Positions 45,231-57,712 of a DNA stretch of 64,000 nt are shown in pieces; within the stretch, counting starts at the first letter, position 1; every line of letters begins with the position of its first letter. The translations under genes were made by a program, and so were the position numbers. The DNA is taken from positions 64,861,369-64,925,368 of the forward strand of contig OX442314.1 in assembly GCA_949358305.1 (NCBI GenBank), read 5' to 3'. Origin of the DNA: Strigamia acuminata. Taxonomy: Eukaryota; Arthropoda; Chilopoda; Geophilomorpha; Linotaeniidae. The notes beneath the pieces were generated by a model. The model was not told the DNA's origin, did not search any database, and was given only the letters and a program-made list of their open reading frames with translations.

Positions 45231-47990
45231 GAACAAAAAATGTGCATAATAGGGAAAACGATCAAAGTTTAATTTCCTGATCTTGGAGTCGGTTCCGCGA
45301 TTTGTGTTCCGACCAATAATTAGATTATCCTCGCAGCGACCTACTGGAACAAAGATTTTGTGGAAAATCCGCCGTTGTATATTTTATTTTTTCTTTTCCG
45401 GTTGTCTCGCACCATGTAATCGACGCGAGTTTTTGAGATTGCGCTCGACCGGACTTTGCGAACATTCTCAGAGCGTTCCGGGTCCTCGCGGATATCCGGA
45501 GGGTTCCGGTGTGGCATCGGTTTGATTGCGCTCGTTTTATTCTGCGTCGTCACTGGCCAGACGCGAATGGTCGGAGGGTCGCGTTCGCGACAAATAGGGG
45601 CAGTTGGCGCCGACGAGCGCCGGCAGCCCCGACACATTGTTTCAAATAAAGCTCCTGTCGAGTTGATTCGATTCGATTCGTATCGTGTTAATTTATCTCT
45701 GCGATCTACGCGGTTGAAACAATGCCCCGCTCTTCTACCCCGTATTGCGCGCCTCATCGCGCATTAGATCGCATTTAAACGCGCGTACAATTAAGGGTGA
45801 CGCGATCACGCCGCTAAATCGACGCACACTTTACTCACGGATGCGCACCGGCACTGAAACGTCCAGAAACACGCTTCTACACGTTTCTACGGCGTCGGCA
45901 TTGTTTATTTATTTGTTTATTCGTTTACTTATTTATTAATTCATCTATTCGGACCTCGTGGTGTGCAAATTGCGGAAAGGTCCCTCATTTTTAGCGTTAC
46001 GGCGGCCTGTGTATTGGTCCCGTGTTCGCAATTCTGACTTGAACGCAGCCAATCGACCGAGACCCGACGTCAAATTCGATAGCAACGCGTCGGAATGCAA
46101 ATAACTATCGACGAAAATTAAAAGTATAATTGTTGAATAAAAGGAAACTGACGTAATGTTGAAACGCTAAAAAATACGTAAAATTAAGATTCAAATTCGG
46201 GTTCGATCCAGGTCAGATTAAGTCAGATCAGATCCACGAACTCTCGAGGCGCGACATGTTTATCGCTTAAAGATACCTGGCGATCGACGATGGGCGGACG
46301 ACTGGAGTTCGATTTCCCGATCATGGGATCAGTTTCGCGGTTCGTGCTCCATTGTTTAATGAGATTATCTTCGTTGGGGTCGATCCCAACAAAAAAATTG
46401 AAAATAAATTACATTTTACATTTTAGAACTGGCTTCCGGACGCCTCGCACCATCCCCGGCGACGCAGTTGTTGTCGTTGGATTCGACCGACTCTGCGGAC
46501 ATTTTCAAACCCAGACCAGACACACTTGTTTCGAACAAGGAGCCATCAAGCGCTGAGCGCTTAAACGGACCTGTTTCGTCCTTTTTGTGTCTCAATACCC
46601 TCGGGGTGTTCGTGGTGGAGTAGATGTCATTTATGCGTTGTAAAAATTGTTTTCTCTATTGCATCGGCATACGGGCATACGGGGCAGCTGGTGACGGCAG
46701 CCCCCAATAAATTTGTTCCAAAAATAAGTTCCCGTCGAGTCGTGTCGATTTCTCTTTCTCTCTCTCTGGCCCGCCGTGATCGCGCTTCATTGCGCTAAAT
46801 TGCCGCCAGAACGCGCTACCGTCGCAACATTTTTCCTCGATTGTCGCGTACGGTCAGAAAATCGCAGCTGACGGTCTTTTCCGCATCAAAACGGGAAAAG
46901 AAAACGTATGGGCGGATATACGCGGACAGGTCAATCGAGGTTAACCCTGTTTCGGAATTAATCGGAACACTTTTAACGTGGAAAACACCAAAATCCGCAT
47001 CAGGCGAACATTTTTGGCGTCCATTAAAGGACGCGGATTACGGGTCACGCGAACGGGCGTCAAATCCCGCGCGCAAACGATCGTGTCGAGTTAAATAAAA
47101 GAATAGAAATCGGTGACAAGTGTTGCACGAAACGAGGCCACGAACGCCTCTATTGGTTTACGATTTTATTTTCACCCCATTGTACTCGACGCGCCAGCGT
47201 AGGAGAAGTGAGTTTTCGTCACTACGTTCGATGGATTTGCAAACAAACAGACAAACAAACAAACGGTTTCAGACCGTTCCGGGTCCTCGCGGATATTCGG
47301 AGGGTTCCGGTGGTGGATTTGTCTCATCACTTTTAATCTATCCTGTGTTGTCATCGGCCAAACCAGTGCCGGTTTGCACGGTACAAAGGGTCGTGCAAAG
47401 GGTCGCATTCGCGGCAAATAGGGGCAGCTGGTGTCGACGGACGAGCGCCGGCAGCCCCGACACATTGTTCCAAAAAAAAGCTCCTGTCGGGTTGATTCGA
47501 TTCGATTCGACTCGTGTTAATTTATCCCTGCGACCCGCCCCCGTAAATGTCGTAATACGCGGTGGAAACGATGCCCGCTCTTCTACCCCGCATTGCGCGC
47601 CTCGTCGCGCACAAGGCCGCGTTCAAACGCGCGTACTATTAACGGGTGACGCAATCTCGCCGGTAAGTCGACATGCGCTTTACTCACGAATGCGCGTCGG
47701 CACCGAAACGTTCGGAAACATGCTTCCGCAGTGTCGGCATTGTTCATTTATTAAATTATTTGTTTATTCATTTATTTAAACTCCGTGGTTGATTGATGGG
47801 CGTGTGGATTTCGCGATTTGCGTTGGCCCTGTGTTCACAGTTTTGATTGATTTGAACGCAGCCAATCGAACGAGACCCGACATCAATCTCGATAGCGACG
47901 CGTCGGAACGCAAAGAACTGCTCACCGAGAATTGAAAGTGTAATTGTAAAACAAATAATCAACAAATAATCAATGTGGAACAATCATCGT
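45231..47990 (+). repeat. Further repeat units
   Basis: Three units with two-step hairpins at 45597-45630, 46681-46704 (short form) and 47421-47458, each before a ttgtt(t/c)c(a)aa and AATAA-type motif. Module B is at 46801-47105. The gttgaaac module is at about 46100-46240, with a partial copy at about 47835-47945. tgattcgattcgattc is shared at about 45663 and 47494. Confidence 0.75.
45597..45630 (+). other. Two-step hairpin, best-paired copy
   Basis: GGGGC / AGTT / GGCGC / CGACGA / GCGCC / GGCA / GCCCC: both 5-bp stems pair perfectly. It is followed by gacacattgtttcaaataaag. Confidence 0.7.
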
Positions 47991-48041
47991 GTAACATTTT
48001 ATTAATAAATAGTATTTTGAAAAAAAAAAAACAAAAAAAAA

Positions 48042-48074
<33 letters not shown>

Positions 48075-49731
48075 CTAATTTATCTTTCGATGCGAGTAAA
48101 TTACAAACTTTGTCTTTGAGTTTTAGTCACCCCAAAAGTTGAATCAAATTTTCAATTTAATTATTAATTCCATCTATCCGTCTGCCTGTCTTCTCCTTGC
48201 AGCACCCCGGGTCCGCAGCGATGGGACGCGCGCCGTCGACGAGCGTGTACGTGCTGAGCGGCCCATTGCCCGGCATCGCAACGGAGCATTTCGAGCGACC
48301 AGACTCGGTGTCGTCGTAGAGGAGACACAGACTGCACGTCCTTCTTGTTGACGCACCAGGAGCTGATACCATCGTCCACTAGGAGGCAACACGCCACGTC
48401 TAGGTTGCAATTAATCAATCAGTTTAACAAAATCCTGCAATCATAAAACGTCTGGTTAAAATTCAAATATTTATACATTTTCTGATCATATTTCACCCAT
48501 CCAACAACTCGTTTCGTTCCAGGTGTCGCGAAACACTCGATTTTATATCTAGTCGGTCACTTGTTTTTCTTCCACCTGAAATTCAAGATAAATTAATTCA
48601 ATTCGTTCAAACCAAATAAATCAACTCGTATTAAAAAGATTCGATCCGCATTATTTCACTCGGTTTAACATCGTTAACCTGTATGAAAAATAGAAATAAA
48701 GTCATAAATCAGTTTTTTTCTACATGCACCCGTAATTTCGATGGATGAACGGTCCTTCAGCAACGTTGTGCGAAAAACAATGCACGCAAATTCGTTAAAT
48801 TTCCTCCAGATTCTGTAACATCGATTCGAATGGCCTTGTGTGTATGCGCGCGCGAGTATGTATGTGTGTCAACACGCAAGAACGACGCGAGGACTCCGTG
48901 TGGCACCTGTCGCGAGCAACCGAGAATGACACGTAGCAAACCGTCTGCGCATCGTGTTTCCTGCAAAAATGAGAACAATCTGTTTTTTAATACGCTGTCA
49001 GAAGTATGTGATGTAAAAAGAACTCATCTAATTGCCCTTCCTTTCCTATTTTCCACTCTCTGTCGCTTCGTTGTCGACAAATGCGTCCTCGTTGTCCCTT
49101 TCTATTTCCAATATAGTTGTGAGAGGACCGCGGTGCGTCCTATTCTCTCCCCGATGGACCCGCATTATTGTCCTAGAAAAAACGTACACTCTTCAGTTTA
49201 TTTCCCCGGGATTTATTTGAACTCAGGCATCCGAATTTTACTCACCTGTTGTGCTTGTTTTCGCGGCTTTTTTTTCCTCCCGGGCTCCGACCTAGTTTGT
49301 CTTCATCCGCTGACGCTTATTTCTCGTCGTTTCCAACGGCGGCCATTGCTTTTGTTGCGAGTCTTCTCTGTTTTCGGGTTTTACCAATTCCCGTCCCGAA
49401 CTGCTCCCGTCACCATCACTTTTAGACAGTTTATGCCCGTTTAGACTGTCGACTCGAATAAACGTTTATTAGTTCCTGCCAGTTAATCGAAGCTAGTTAG
49501 GTCGTTTTCACGACCCGATGTCACTCGAACGGATTTATTAGCGCCTCTCTACCGTCTTTTGCCCGTTTCAATCGAGTTTTAGTGTTACCCACTTCTCCCG
49601 ATGTTCTCCGTCTTCGAAGAATTTACTTATTGTTTACTCTATTCGTCGATAATAAACAGTCAAACTCAAACACCGCCCAGTCTCTCGTCGCACGCCGGAC
49701 CAACCGGATGTTACACCTGCATTAGTTAAAA

Positions 49732-49774
<43 letters not shown>

Positions 49775-49873
49775 ACAACGCCATCTATTGGGCGTGAATG
49801 CAACACACGATTCCACGGGGTTCCCATTGAATTTATTTATGTGGCCGCGCGTAGACAGTAAATAAATAAATAA

Positions 49874-49905
<32 letters not shown>

Positions 49906-50344
49906 TTATATATACGCAATGTTTTCTCCATTCGAGTAAACTTGTACTTTTATTGCCCTTTTGTACATGTGGCGTTGCCTCTGGTCAACGTTTTTGACCC
50001 ACGATAAAAACTCCAAAATAAACAAATGAGTAAAGGGGACAGAAACCCGAACTTGTTGGTTTGTTTAAACGCGACTGGAGTGAAGTGGGCATCACAGCAC
50101 CCCGCTCACGATCGCGCGCTCGAAATTATAACGGAGCCCAAAATATTATCGTCTGACCCAAAATTGTTTCGTTTTTAATTAAAAAACGATCACATAGCCG
50201 ACTCCAAAACCAAAACATCGTAGCTCTTAAAAACGGGTGTAAATCGGAGACTTTGAATCAAAATCATTCGCGGAATCGCCAACAGGTGTCGCGTCAACAA
50301 ACTGGTAGCGAGCATACATGAACTGGAAATGGAAGCGGGAAGTT
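47991..50344. other. No gene assigned; possible minus-strand exons
   Basis: Contains (AAC)n at about 48042-48075, (AAAT)n at about 49730-49775 and (TA)n at about 49875-49912. Plausible minus-strand coding pieces exist: 49292-49480 reads polar residues ending RNKRQRMKTN, and 48157-48418 has Cys-rich frames. No start or consistent splicing could be fixed. Confidence 0.3.
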
Positions 50345-50820
50345 TATGCTCGGTCGCGTCTCCGCAGGTAAATTTGGGCGGCTTTTACGAATTTTTGCGA
50401 TATTTTTGTCAATGAATCGCGTCCGTGGTCGTACGTGTGCACACGTGTGGTCGTCGAACAACGCGCATGGATTTTTGTGTTTGGTCGCGGGAGTGTACGT
50501 GAGTGAGCGTTTGCGGTGTAACGTGGATGATTTTTACCCGATCGACGGCGAACGAGGTTTATTAAAATTAGACGAATGTATACATTTTTTATTTATTGAT
50601 TTATACACGATTCATCGATTCATATGCACACGTGTATACCGTATTGGTCCACTCGTTGCCACGCACCGTCGTCGAGCACGGATTTGTGGTCGTTTTCAAA
50701 TCGCGCGTTTAGAGCGGAATATGCCGACACAAACAAAAAATGTTTTTATTTTTATTTTTATTTTTTATTTTCTCTCCCTTACAGACATCCGACGCAAACA
50801 AAGAGACGGAAGGTGGGAAG
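50345..50820 (+). promoter_or_regulatory. Leader region of the gene at 50821
   Basis: A donor-like gtaaatttg at 50368 and an acceptor cttacag ending at 50784 suggest a leader intron. The exon at 50785 is open and in frame with the start at 50821. Confidence 0.35.
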
Positions 50821-53800
50821 ATGGAAAATGAAAAATTAGAAACCGAGGAGGGGTCAACCGAAGTTGCAACCACGATGACGGTGAGTGGAAAAATTGTCTC
50901 ACGATTAACAATATTATTATTATTATTATTGATGAAAAATAGATAAACAAACACATAAATAAATAAATATTTCTGCCTAATTCGCGAAATAAAAATAGAA
51001 AATAATTTATTTATTTCCGCGCGGACATTAAAAATTGATTCATATCACGTGTAAAAATTTCATTTTTTTAAATTTAATTTTTTTGTCCCATTTATGCGCG
51101 ATGTCTTATCTGTGCCAATTTTAAGCAATGACAAACGGTCCCGATTCTCCAACCATTTAACAGCATCGAATGCCAATTGCAAAGTAGTGATCAAATTTTT
51201 CTTCCGACAATTAAATCTGAGATCCGTGGAGAGGGGCTACAGCGGGATAGGAATAAATTCTAATATCCGCGTGGAAATGGGCACGGTCCGGGGTACGGAC
51301 CCGCTATTTTCCATTTTTCTAAACTTTCTTTGTTTTATTTTATTTTATTTTATTTTATTTTATTTTATTTATTTTTTAAACGCTGATTTATTCATACACA
51401 TCCGTATCGTTCCAGGACACGGAACCGCACGTGGACGAGAGGTTGGTCACTGTGGAAGCGTCGACGGCGGTGAGTGAAAGAATTGGCCCATAATCAAAAT
51501 TAATTTTGCGAGGATAAGCTTTCGTTGCTGGTTCTGGCGCGATCGACGCAATTGTGACCCATTCTCCCATGTTTGTGCGCGCGAAAATACGCGAACACGC
51601 GCGTCCAATTTTTTGTCGTTCGACGCCCCGCGTCTCGATTTGTTTTACGTGTCCACTCTCTTCCCTCCCCCCCCCATCCCCCCCCCCCCATTTTTTTTTT
51701 TCTTTTAATTGATTTTTCTTTTTCTTTTTCTATTTTTATTCATTTTTTTATTTTTATTTTTATTTTTTGTTTTTATTTTTATTTTTTTATTTATTATATT
51801 TGCTCGTTTTTAATCAGGCCACAATGGACACATCTCGACGACGTCCAGTGGAGTCGATTCTGGACGACTCGCAATCGCAACCAACAGAGCCGATGCTGGA
51901 GGAATCCCAAGACACGGAATTCAGCGAGTCTCAACCCTCCGAGTCCAGGGTGGTGTTGTACCACGAAAGGCTGGTGGAGAGGGTGGTGGAGAGGGTGGTG
52001 GAGAGGCGGGTGGATAGGCTGATAGAGAGGCGGGCAATAATGGAGGCCATCGTTGGAGATGCAGGGACGGTGAGTGAATTAGAATTAGAAAAATAGAAAT
52101 TATACACCGTATATCTCCAAATAGTGCATCCACACGCTATCTGGGGACAAATTTTCTCGTGTGTACGATCAGAGGCCCGCGCGCGTTATTCGTGAACTAA
52201 AATTGTCCCACCGAAGACACGTGTACAAATCGAGGATACCGTTTATCTGTAAATAGCGCACCCGTGCGCTATTTAAAAATAAATGGTCCCGTGCGTTATT
52301 AAAGACCCGCAGAGTAATCACAGATATACTGTATACGGTATATGCATTTTTTTTTCTGTTTTGTTTCTTTTTCTTTTCAATCCGTTTGAATATTCACATT
52401 TGTTTGTTTCCTGTCAGGCCGCGTCCGAAGTCATGTCGAACGTCTTGTTTCGAGTCGCACAATGCATCGCGTCGTCTTCCGGGGCACCGGACCATGAACC
52501 CGCAACTGCAACGGTAGGCTAAAGAATCAAAGTCGAGTTTACAAGAGTGTTCTTGACTCTCATGTTTCCGACACGATCGGCGCAGACGAAATGTGAAAAC
52601 GACCAACCAACGCGCGTCATCTCGAGTTAGGCGCGCACATCAAATGCGTGCTCTTTACCGACACATTTAATGTCAGGGTCTATTTAAATTTAATTCATTT
52701 ATTGGTTAATTTTTTCCTTTTCTTTTTTTTTATTACAAGTTAGTCATTTTAATTGTGGGCGTCTTTTTGGCCCCCTTTTTTTATTTTTATTTATTTATTT
52801 ATTTATTTTTTAATTATGCACACATTTGTAATTATATTTACTCGTTTCTTACCAGGACGGACCCAACGACGACGGTGCCTTGGACCTATCACAAAGCACG
52901 GGGCATTCCGTGTGGTCATCGAGCCTGCCACAAACGTGAGTTCCACGCGCTCTTCGGGTCTTGCACGCAACGTCTCACAATTTATTTATTTATTTTTTTT
53001 TTTAGAGAAACGGATGGGACGGCGGATGAGATTGTGGGGGGGGTTGTGGATGAGATCGTGGAGGAGGTGGGGAAGGCGAGGGCGGCGGAAGAGACTGTGT
53101 CGGAGAAGAAGGTGGAAAAGGAGATGGCGGTGGAAGAGACTGTGTCGGAGACGGAGAAGGAGAAGGCGGTGGAAGAGACTGTGTCGGGGAAGGAGGTGGA
53201 GAAGGAGATGGCGGTGGAAGAGACTGTGTCGGAGACGGAGAAGGAGATGGCGGTGGAAGAGACTGTGTCGGAGAAGGAGGTGGAGAAGGAGATGGCGGTG
53301 GAAGAGACTGTGTCGGAGAAGGAGGTGGAGAAGGAGATGGCGGTGGAAGAGACTGTGTCGGAGACGGAGAAGGAGATGGCGGTGGAAGAGACTGTGTCGG
53401 AGAAGGAGGTGGAGAAGGAGATGGCGGTGGAAGAGACTGTGTCGGAGAAGGAGGTGGAGAAGGAGATGGCGGTGGAAGAGACTGTGTCGGAGACGGAGAA
53501 GGAGATGGCGGTGGAAGAGACTGTGTCGGAGAAGGAGGTGGAGAAGGAGATGGCGGTGGAAGAGACTGTGTCGGAGAAGGAGGTGGAGAAGGAGATGGCG
53601 GTGGAAGAGACTGTGTCGGAGAAGGAGGTGGAGAAGGAGATGGCGGTGGAAGAGACTGTGTCGGAGAAGGAGGTGGAGAAGGAGATGGTGGTGGAAGAGA
53701 CTGTGGAGGAGATGGGAATAGTGTGGCCGGAGATGGAGGTGGAGTTGGAAAAGGAGAAGGAGACGTGGAAGGAAACGGCGGTGGAAGAGGCAGTGGAGGA

Positions 53801-53924
53801 GAAGGAAAAGGAGAAGGAGACGGCGACGGCACCGAAGAAGAGGAAGTGTGTGAGGAAAGGGGGTGCGAAAAAGAAACGGAAGACCGTTGAGAAGGTGGAA
53901 AAGGAAGTATTCGAGGTAACGTAG
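50821..53924 (+). CDS. Glu/Lys-rich repeat protein, six exons
   Basis: Exons 50821-50880, 51416-51469, 51818-52069, 52418-52513, 52856-52935 and 53006-53924 join to 486 residues. Introns are phase 0, except the last, which is phase 2. Exons 1-5 encode short acidic Ser/Thr/Glu segments; exon 3 has a repeated helix (LVERVVERVVERRVDRLIER). Exon 6 is mostly a tandem repeat built on EKEMAVEETVSE, followed by a strongly basic end (PKKRKCVRKGGAKKKRK) that resembles a nuclear signal. A donor-like gtaacg at 53916, just before the stop, would splice in frame to the next gene's exon at 54229, making one 12-exon gene of 1022 residues. The hairpin and TATA-like repeats after 53924 argue for two genes. The function is unknown. 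Confidence 0.55.
53100..53705 (+). repeat. Coding tandem repeat with 129-base higher-order period
   Basis: Two 45-base units (VSEKEVEKEMAVEET) and one 39-base unit (VSETEKEMAVEET) alternate as 39+45+45, repeated about three times. The period is a multiple of three and has few stops, which explains long open frames in other registers and on the minus strand. Confidence 0.85.
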
Positions 53925-53946
53925 TAACTGACCATTTTATTTTGAC

Positions 53947-53997
53947 AATCAACGTGATCGCGTTCCAATTTGAAATTGAAAAGCGATCACGTTGATT
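53947..53997. other. Perfect 15-bp inverted repeat with nested palindrome
   Basis: aatcaacgtgatcgc at 53947-53961 is mirrored by gcgatcacgttgatt at 53983-53997. The 21-base loop itself contains caatttgaaattg. It lies 23 bases after the stop at 53924, as a transcript-end hairpin might. Confidence 0.8.
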
Positions 53998-54017
53998 TGA
54001 CGTAAATTAATAATTCC

Positions 54018-54106
54018 CGCGCGCGCACTATAATTTAACCCGCAAATTTAATTTGCCGCGCGCGCGCACTATAATTTAACCCGCAAATTTAATTTGCCGC
54101 GCGCGC
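54018..54106 (+). repeat. Two 41-bp tandem repeats with TATA-like motif
   Basis: Each unit has GC-rich cgcgcgcact followed by ataatttaacccgcaaattt. The placement between two exon groups suggests a promoter or replication-like AT/GC patch. Confidence 0.6.
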
Positions 54107-54228
54107 ATTGAGCGGATTGATCGTATGAATCCGACCCGCGCACAAACTTGGATTCGACATGCAATATCGTATATTTATTTGCCCGTCTGTTTGTTCGTTT
54201 ATTCATTTATTTTTTTTTTTTTCTCCAG

Positions 54229-55231
54229 TCGTTGCCCAGCACATCAGGGTGCACTTGGACGATGCCAAGCGTTGTGACGGTCCCGTCGTCACCAGACCTA
54301 TCACCGCCGCGGTCGCCACCACTTCAACCAACGGCGACATTAGGCAAAATGCCTTTAATGTGCCCCGTCGTGAGGTTGGAACGGCTGCAATTGCCGATCC
54401 TCACACCAATACCACGTCCTATCATGTCGACGCCGTGTTTCACCGTGCCACCATCTGCGCCCATCGCCCCCCCGCCGCCGCAAGAACAGCAACTGGCGCG
54501 TGTCACCACCAAGCCGCGAAGATCCGCGTCGAAGCGGCCCGCATCACCGTCATGGGGACCCGCGTCGAAAAGGTCGGAGACTCGAGTCACGCGGTCGACG
54601 GAAAAGGTAACCTGTCTGGTCTATTTGTCTTTGATCGTTTGTTCAATCGTTCCTTCCATTTCTTTCAGATACGAAAGGCATCTGCATCCCAGGGCTCGGT
54701 GGTGCCGTCTGGCAGGGCAGGACCGAGTGGGCTTCCGTCCAACCTTCCGTCCAACTTGTCGATAGAGTTGGATCGACGGTTCGGAGAGTTCCAGAAATGG
54801 GTGCTCCGGAAGGTGGGGGAGGTGGAGACGGGGGCGGTGCCAACACGGCAACGACGCCAGGGTGGAGGGAAAGGGAAGAAGGGAGAAAAACTCCGGACAG
54901 AGGGCGGGAAGTCATTTTATTGTGCTCTGTGCGCCAAACAACCAGGTAATGAGAAACATACATTTGTTTATTTGTTTGTTTATTTTTTGTCTAATTTTTA
55001 TTTTTTTTTTTTATTTTTTTTTTTTCCTTTCCTCTCCCGCGTACCTTAGGGGTGTCGAAATACGGGTATTTCAGCGAGGACGCGTACCGCCATTGGCGCC
55101 AACATCACCACCTAGACGCAGTTAAGCGCGAGGATGAAATCTCCAAGAGAGTCAGGAAGCATCTGCGGGACTATTCGCGTAGACCCGATCTCCTGTTGCC
55201 GGTGGGTATTTAATCAATTAGTCGATTCGTT

Positions 55232-55270
<39 letters not shown>

Positions 55271-56257
55271 TTTTTTTCTCTGTTTCCTAGAAGTTGAAAA
55301 AAATGCACAAGGCCCTGAAACGGTGCCCATTCTGCATTGCGAGGCCTGTGGTTGACCGACTAGAGGACCACTGGTTGGTCAAACACAGATATCGCATTGC
55401 ATGGGCACCGGGGATGGGAGAGGGAGAGGGAGAGCGCGTCGGAGACAACGACGACGACGACGACGACAACGACGGTGATTCGGCGTCACGTTCATCATCT
55501 TTTCAACGAGGCGATGCGCAGGGAGAGGAACGGGTGTTGCGATCGAGGGTGGTTCCCGTCGCGGAAGGGGGCAGCGAACCCAACAGCGATCCCAACTATT
55601 GGGACGATAACCACGAAATGAAAATCTTTCGCGACGGGAGCATGCGGTTCTCCATTCATTCGCTTACTCTCCTGCTCTTTACGATACGGGCTCAGGTTCA
55701 GGCGGAACAAGTATATATATTTTTATTTTTATTTTTATTTTTATTTTTATTTATTTATTTATGTATATATTTTTTTTATTTTTTATTTTTTTTTTTAGTA
55801 TTGGGACGATCCCGACATCAAGACCCACTTACTCCGGATGCTGGGGATGTTAAACCAATGGAACGACATGTCGGTGAGTGAATCTACCGCGCGCGTCTAC
55901 GTCGACACTTTTCAGATATTGATTTTCCCGTTTTATTTGCAGAATAAAGATTTCTCGTTCGTTGATGAGGTGCTGATGAAGGAGAGGTTTGTCGTCGTCG
56001 GCGAGCCCGAGAACGACGAAGGAGAGGGGTGTGGAGAAGAGAGACGCCGGGAAGAAGAGCGTGAAACAGGTGAAAGGTGTGAAGAGGAAAAAGAAGACGA
56101 CGAAGATTACAGAAACTCTGAATTTGAGGACGATGCGGAAAGTGATGAGGACGAAGACGAAGAAAAGAAACTGGCGAGGAAGGAGAAAGAGAAACGGGCA
56201 AGGAGCAAGAGAAAGAGGAAAGGAAAGGGAAAGTCGAGCGCCGGAAAGAAAAAGTGA
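54229..56257 (+). CDS. Large two-finger C2H2 protein, six exons
   Basis: Exons 54229-54606, 54669-54945, 55050-55201, 55291-55710, 55799-55873 and 55943-56257 stay in frame to a TGA. From the first internal ATG (54262) the protein is 527 residues; the first exon may instead continue the upstream gene. Domains in order: a Pro/Ser-rich segment with basic clusters; a Gly/Lys-rich segment; finger 1 (FYCALC, x18, H-x4-H); finger 2 (RCPFC, x11, H-x4-H); an acidic Asp run; a segment with YWDD in two successive exons; and a long Glu/Asp then Lys/Arg-rich tail (SKRKRKGKGK). Finger spacing and introns match the small gene at 15499, which looks like this gene's core. Nucleic-acid binding is likely; the target is unknown. 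It converges with the gene at 57261. Confidence 0.6.
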
Positions 56258-57260
56258 ATTCGCCTAATCTGCTCCTCAAATGTACGAATACATGTTTTAA
56301 ATTTAATTTTAATTTATTTCACTCCTTTAAAACTCGTTCTTTTTTTACAGACAAATGGGCACGTCGGTGTTTGATAGCGACGCAATCGTGTTGTTCGTTG
56401 TTCGAGCGCATCATTTTTCGGCACCCCCAATCACAACGATGTCTTCTCTCGCACACGTGGAATGTGGCAGCCTCGTCCACGTCGAGTCTGGTTCGAGTGG
56501 ACTCTGACAAAACAGCGAAGCTACTCGAATTCTCGACGTCAGTGTGTTTGGTGTCGTCGTTGTTTCGGTCACACGAGTGGCGCCCTCTTCACGTCCGCGC
56601 GGAGAAACGCTAAAAATTGCGGACAGCGTTCCAAAACAATCAACGGTCATTCACAGCGAATTACTAATCTGACAATAATTTCTGTGTTCTTGGTGTTGTT
56701 TTTGATTACGGTGTTGTTCTTTTTAACAATCAAGCATGGTTCTGCGTTTAAAACACACCGATTTTATTTCTTTTTGTGCTTGTTTGTTTTTTTTTTTTTT
56801 TTTTTTTTTTAATTTTATTAGATTTCAAACAAACAGTTTTCCGGATCGAAACTAATTTTTTTTTTGCTTATATTTAATACTTCTGATAAAAAATAATAAT
56901 TTATATTTTTCTGAGTTTACAACTTGCAGTTTTATTTTAGTTTTGGTGTGGTAGCATTTAATATTTGCGTGTTTGTTTGTTTGAATCTCGATTAGTCTGG
57001 TATAAAAGATGTTATGTTATGTTTGTTTATTTAATGCTGAATTTTAACAATATTGATTTAAAAAAATAATCGATAGATAATTTAACATGTGCATGTTAAT
57101 TACAAACGAGTTTTAATGATTAAATATGATTATGAAAATTAAAATTAAAATTGAAAACGATTTGAAAAATTAAAAATGATTTATTCACAAAAAAATAAAG
57201 AAATATATATATATATATATAAAAACGAGTTGTTTACAAAAAAAAAAGGAAAAAAAAAAA
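56258..57260. other. Region with thymidine kinase remnant and T-rich tracts
   Basis: An acceptor ttttttacag at 56341-56350 is followed by a 50-codon plus-strand frame (56355-56507) of unknown value. The minus strand holds a TK-like scrap at 56411-56449. The rest is AT-rich, with a T run at 56788-56810 and (TA)n at about 57203-57220. Confidence 0.4.
56411..56449 (-). pseudogene. Thymidine kinase fragment
   Basis: The minus frame reads REDIVVIGGAEK then stop. The intact TK at 21529 has EEDVVVIGGAEK at the same loop. The match covers 12 codons, with about three quarters of the bases alike. The zinc cysteines that should follow are not readable. It is interpreted as a remnant of a second TK copy; chance cannot be excluded on this length. 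Confidence 0.4.
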
Positions 57261-57673
57261 TTAAAAATTAAAGTGACGAGTTGCCATCTCGGCCGCGAAC
57301 AAAGTTGCCCGTCGCACCTCCTCGGCTGCTTCGGATGAGGCTACGGGGGCATCGACAGCCTCTTCAATGGCGGCCACGACGTTGGGGTCAGTGACGTTGG
57401 CCGACGCGACGACCCCTGCCACCGCCGCCACCGACTCCCGTGTCGCTCTGACCGACTGCGACAGAGTCATGGCCGCTGCGGCAGCCGCCGTGGCCACCAT
57501 GCTCAAGGACAACGCCGGGTCCCGCACTTGGGCGGCAAACTCAACCGACCCGGTCGCGCGCGCAGTTGCACGCGCGCGTCCTTCCGCCTCCGCCGACGCA
57601 CGAAGTGCCGCAATTCGATGTCGCATTATCGGCGGCCGTGGTGGCGGCGGAAGGCTGCAACAAAGAATAAATA

Positions 57674-57712
<39 letters not shown>

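Noticed and set aside
48830-49444. 204-codon plus-strand frame
   Set aside because: Composition is rich in Cys, Phe and Leu from T-rich DNA, with no domain or splice support. A minus-strand reading of part of it looks more protein-like but could not be completed.
52982-53968. Long minus-strand Ser/Thr/Phe- and Pro/Ser-rich open frames and an Arg/Trp-rich plus-strand frame
   Set aside because: They are shadows of the in-frame Glu/Lys coding repeat, whose period is a multiple of three; the plus frame that splices cleanly is preferred.
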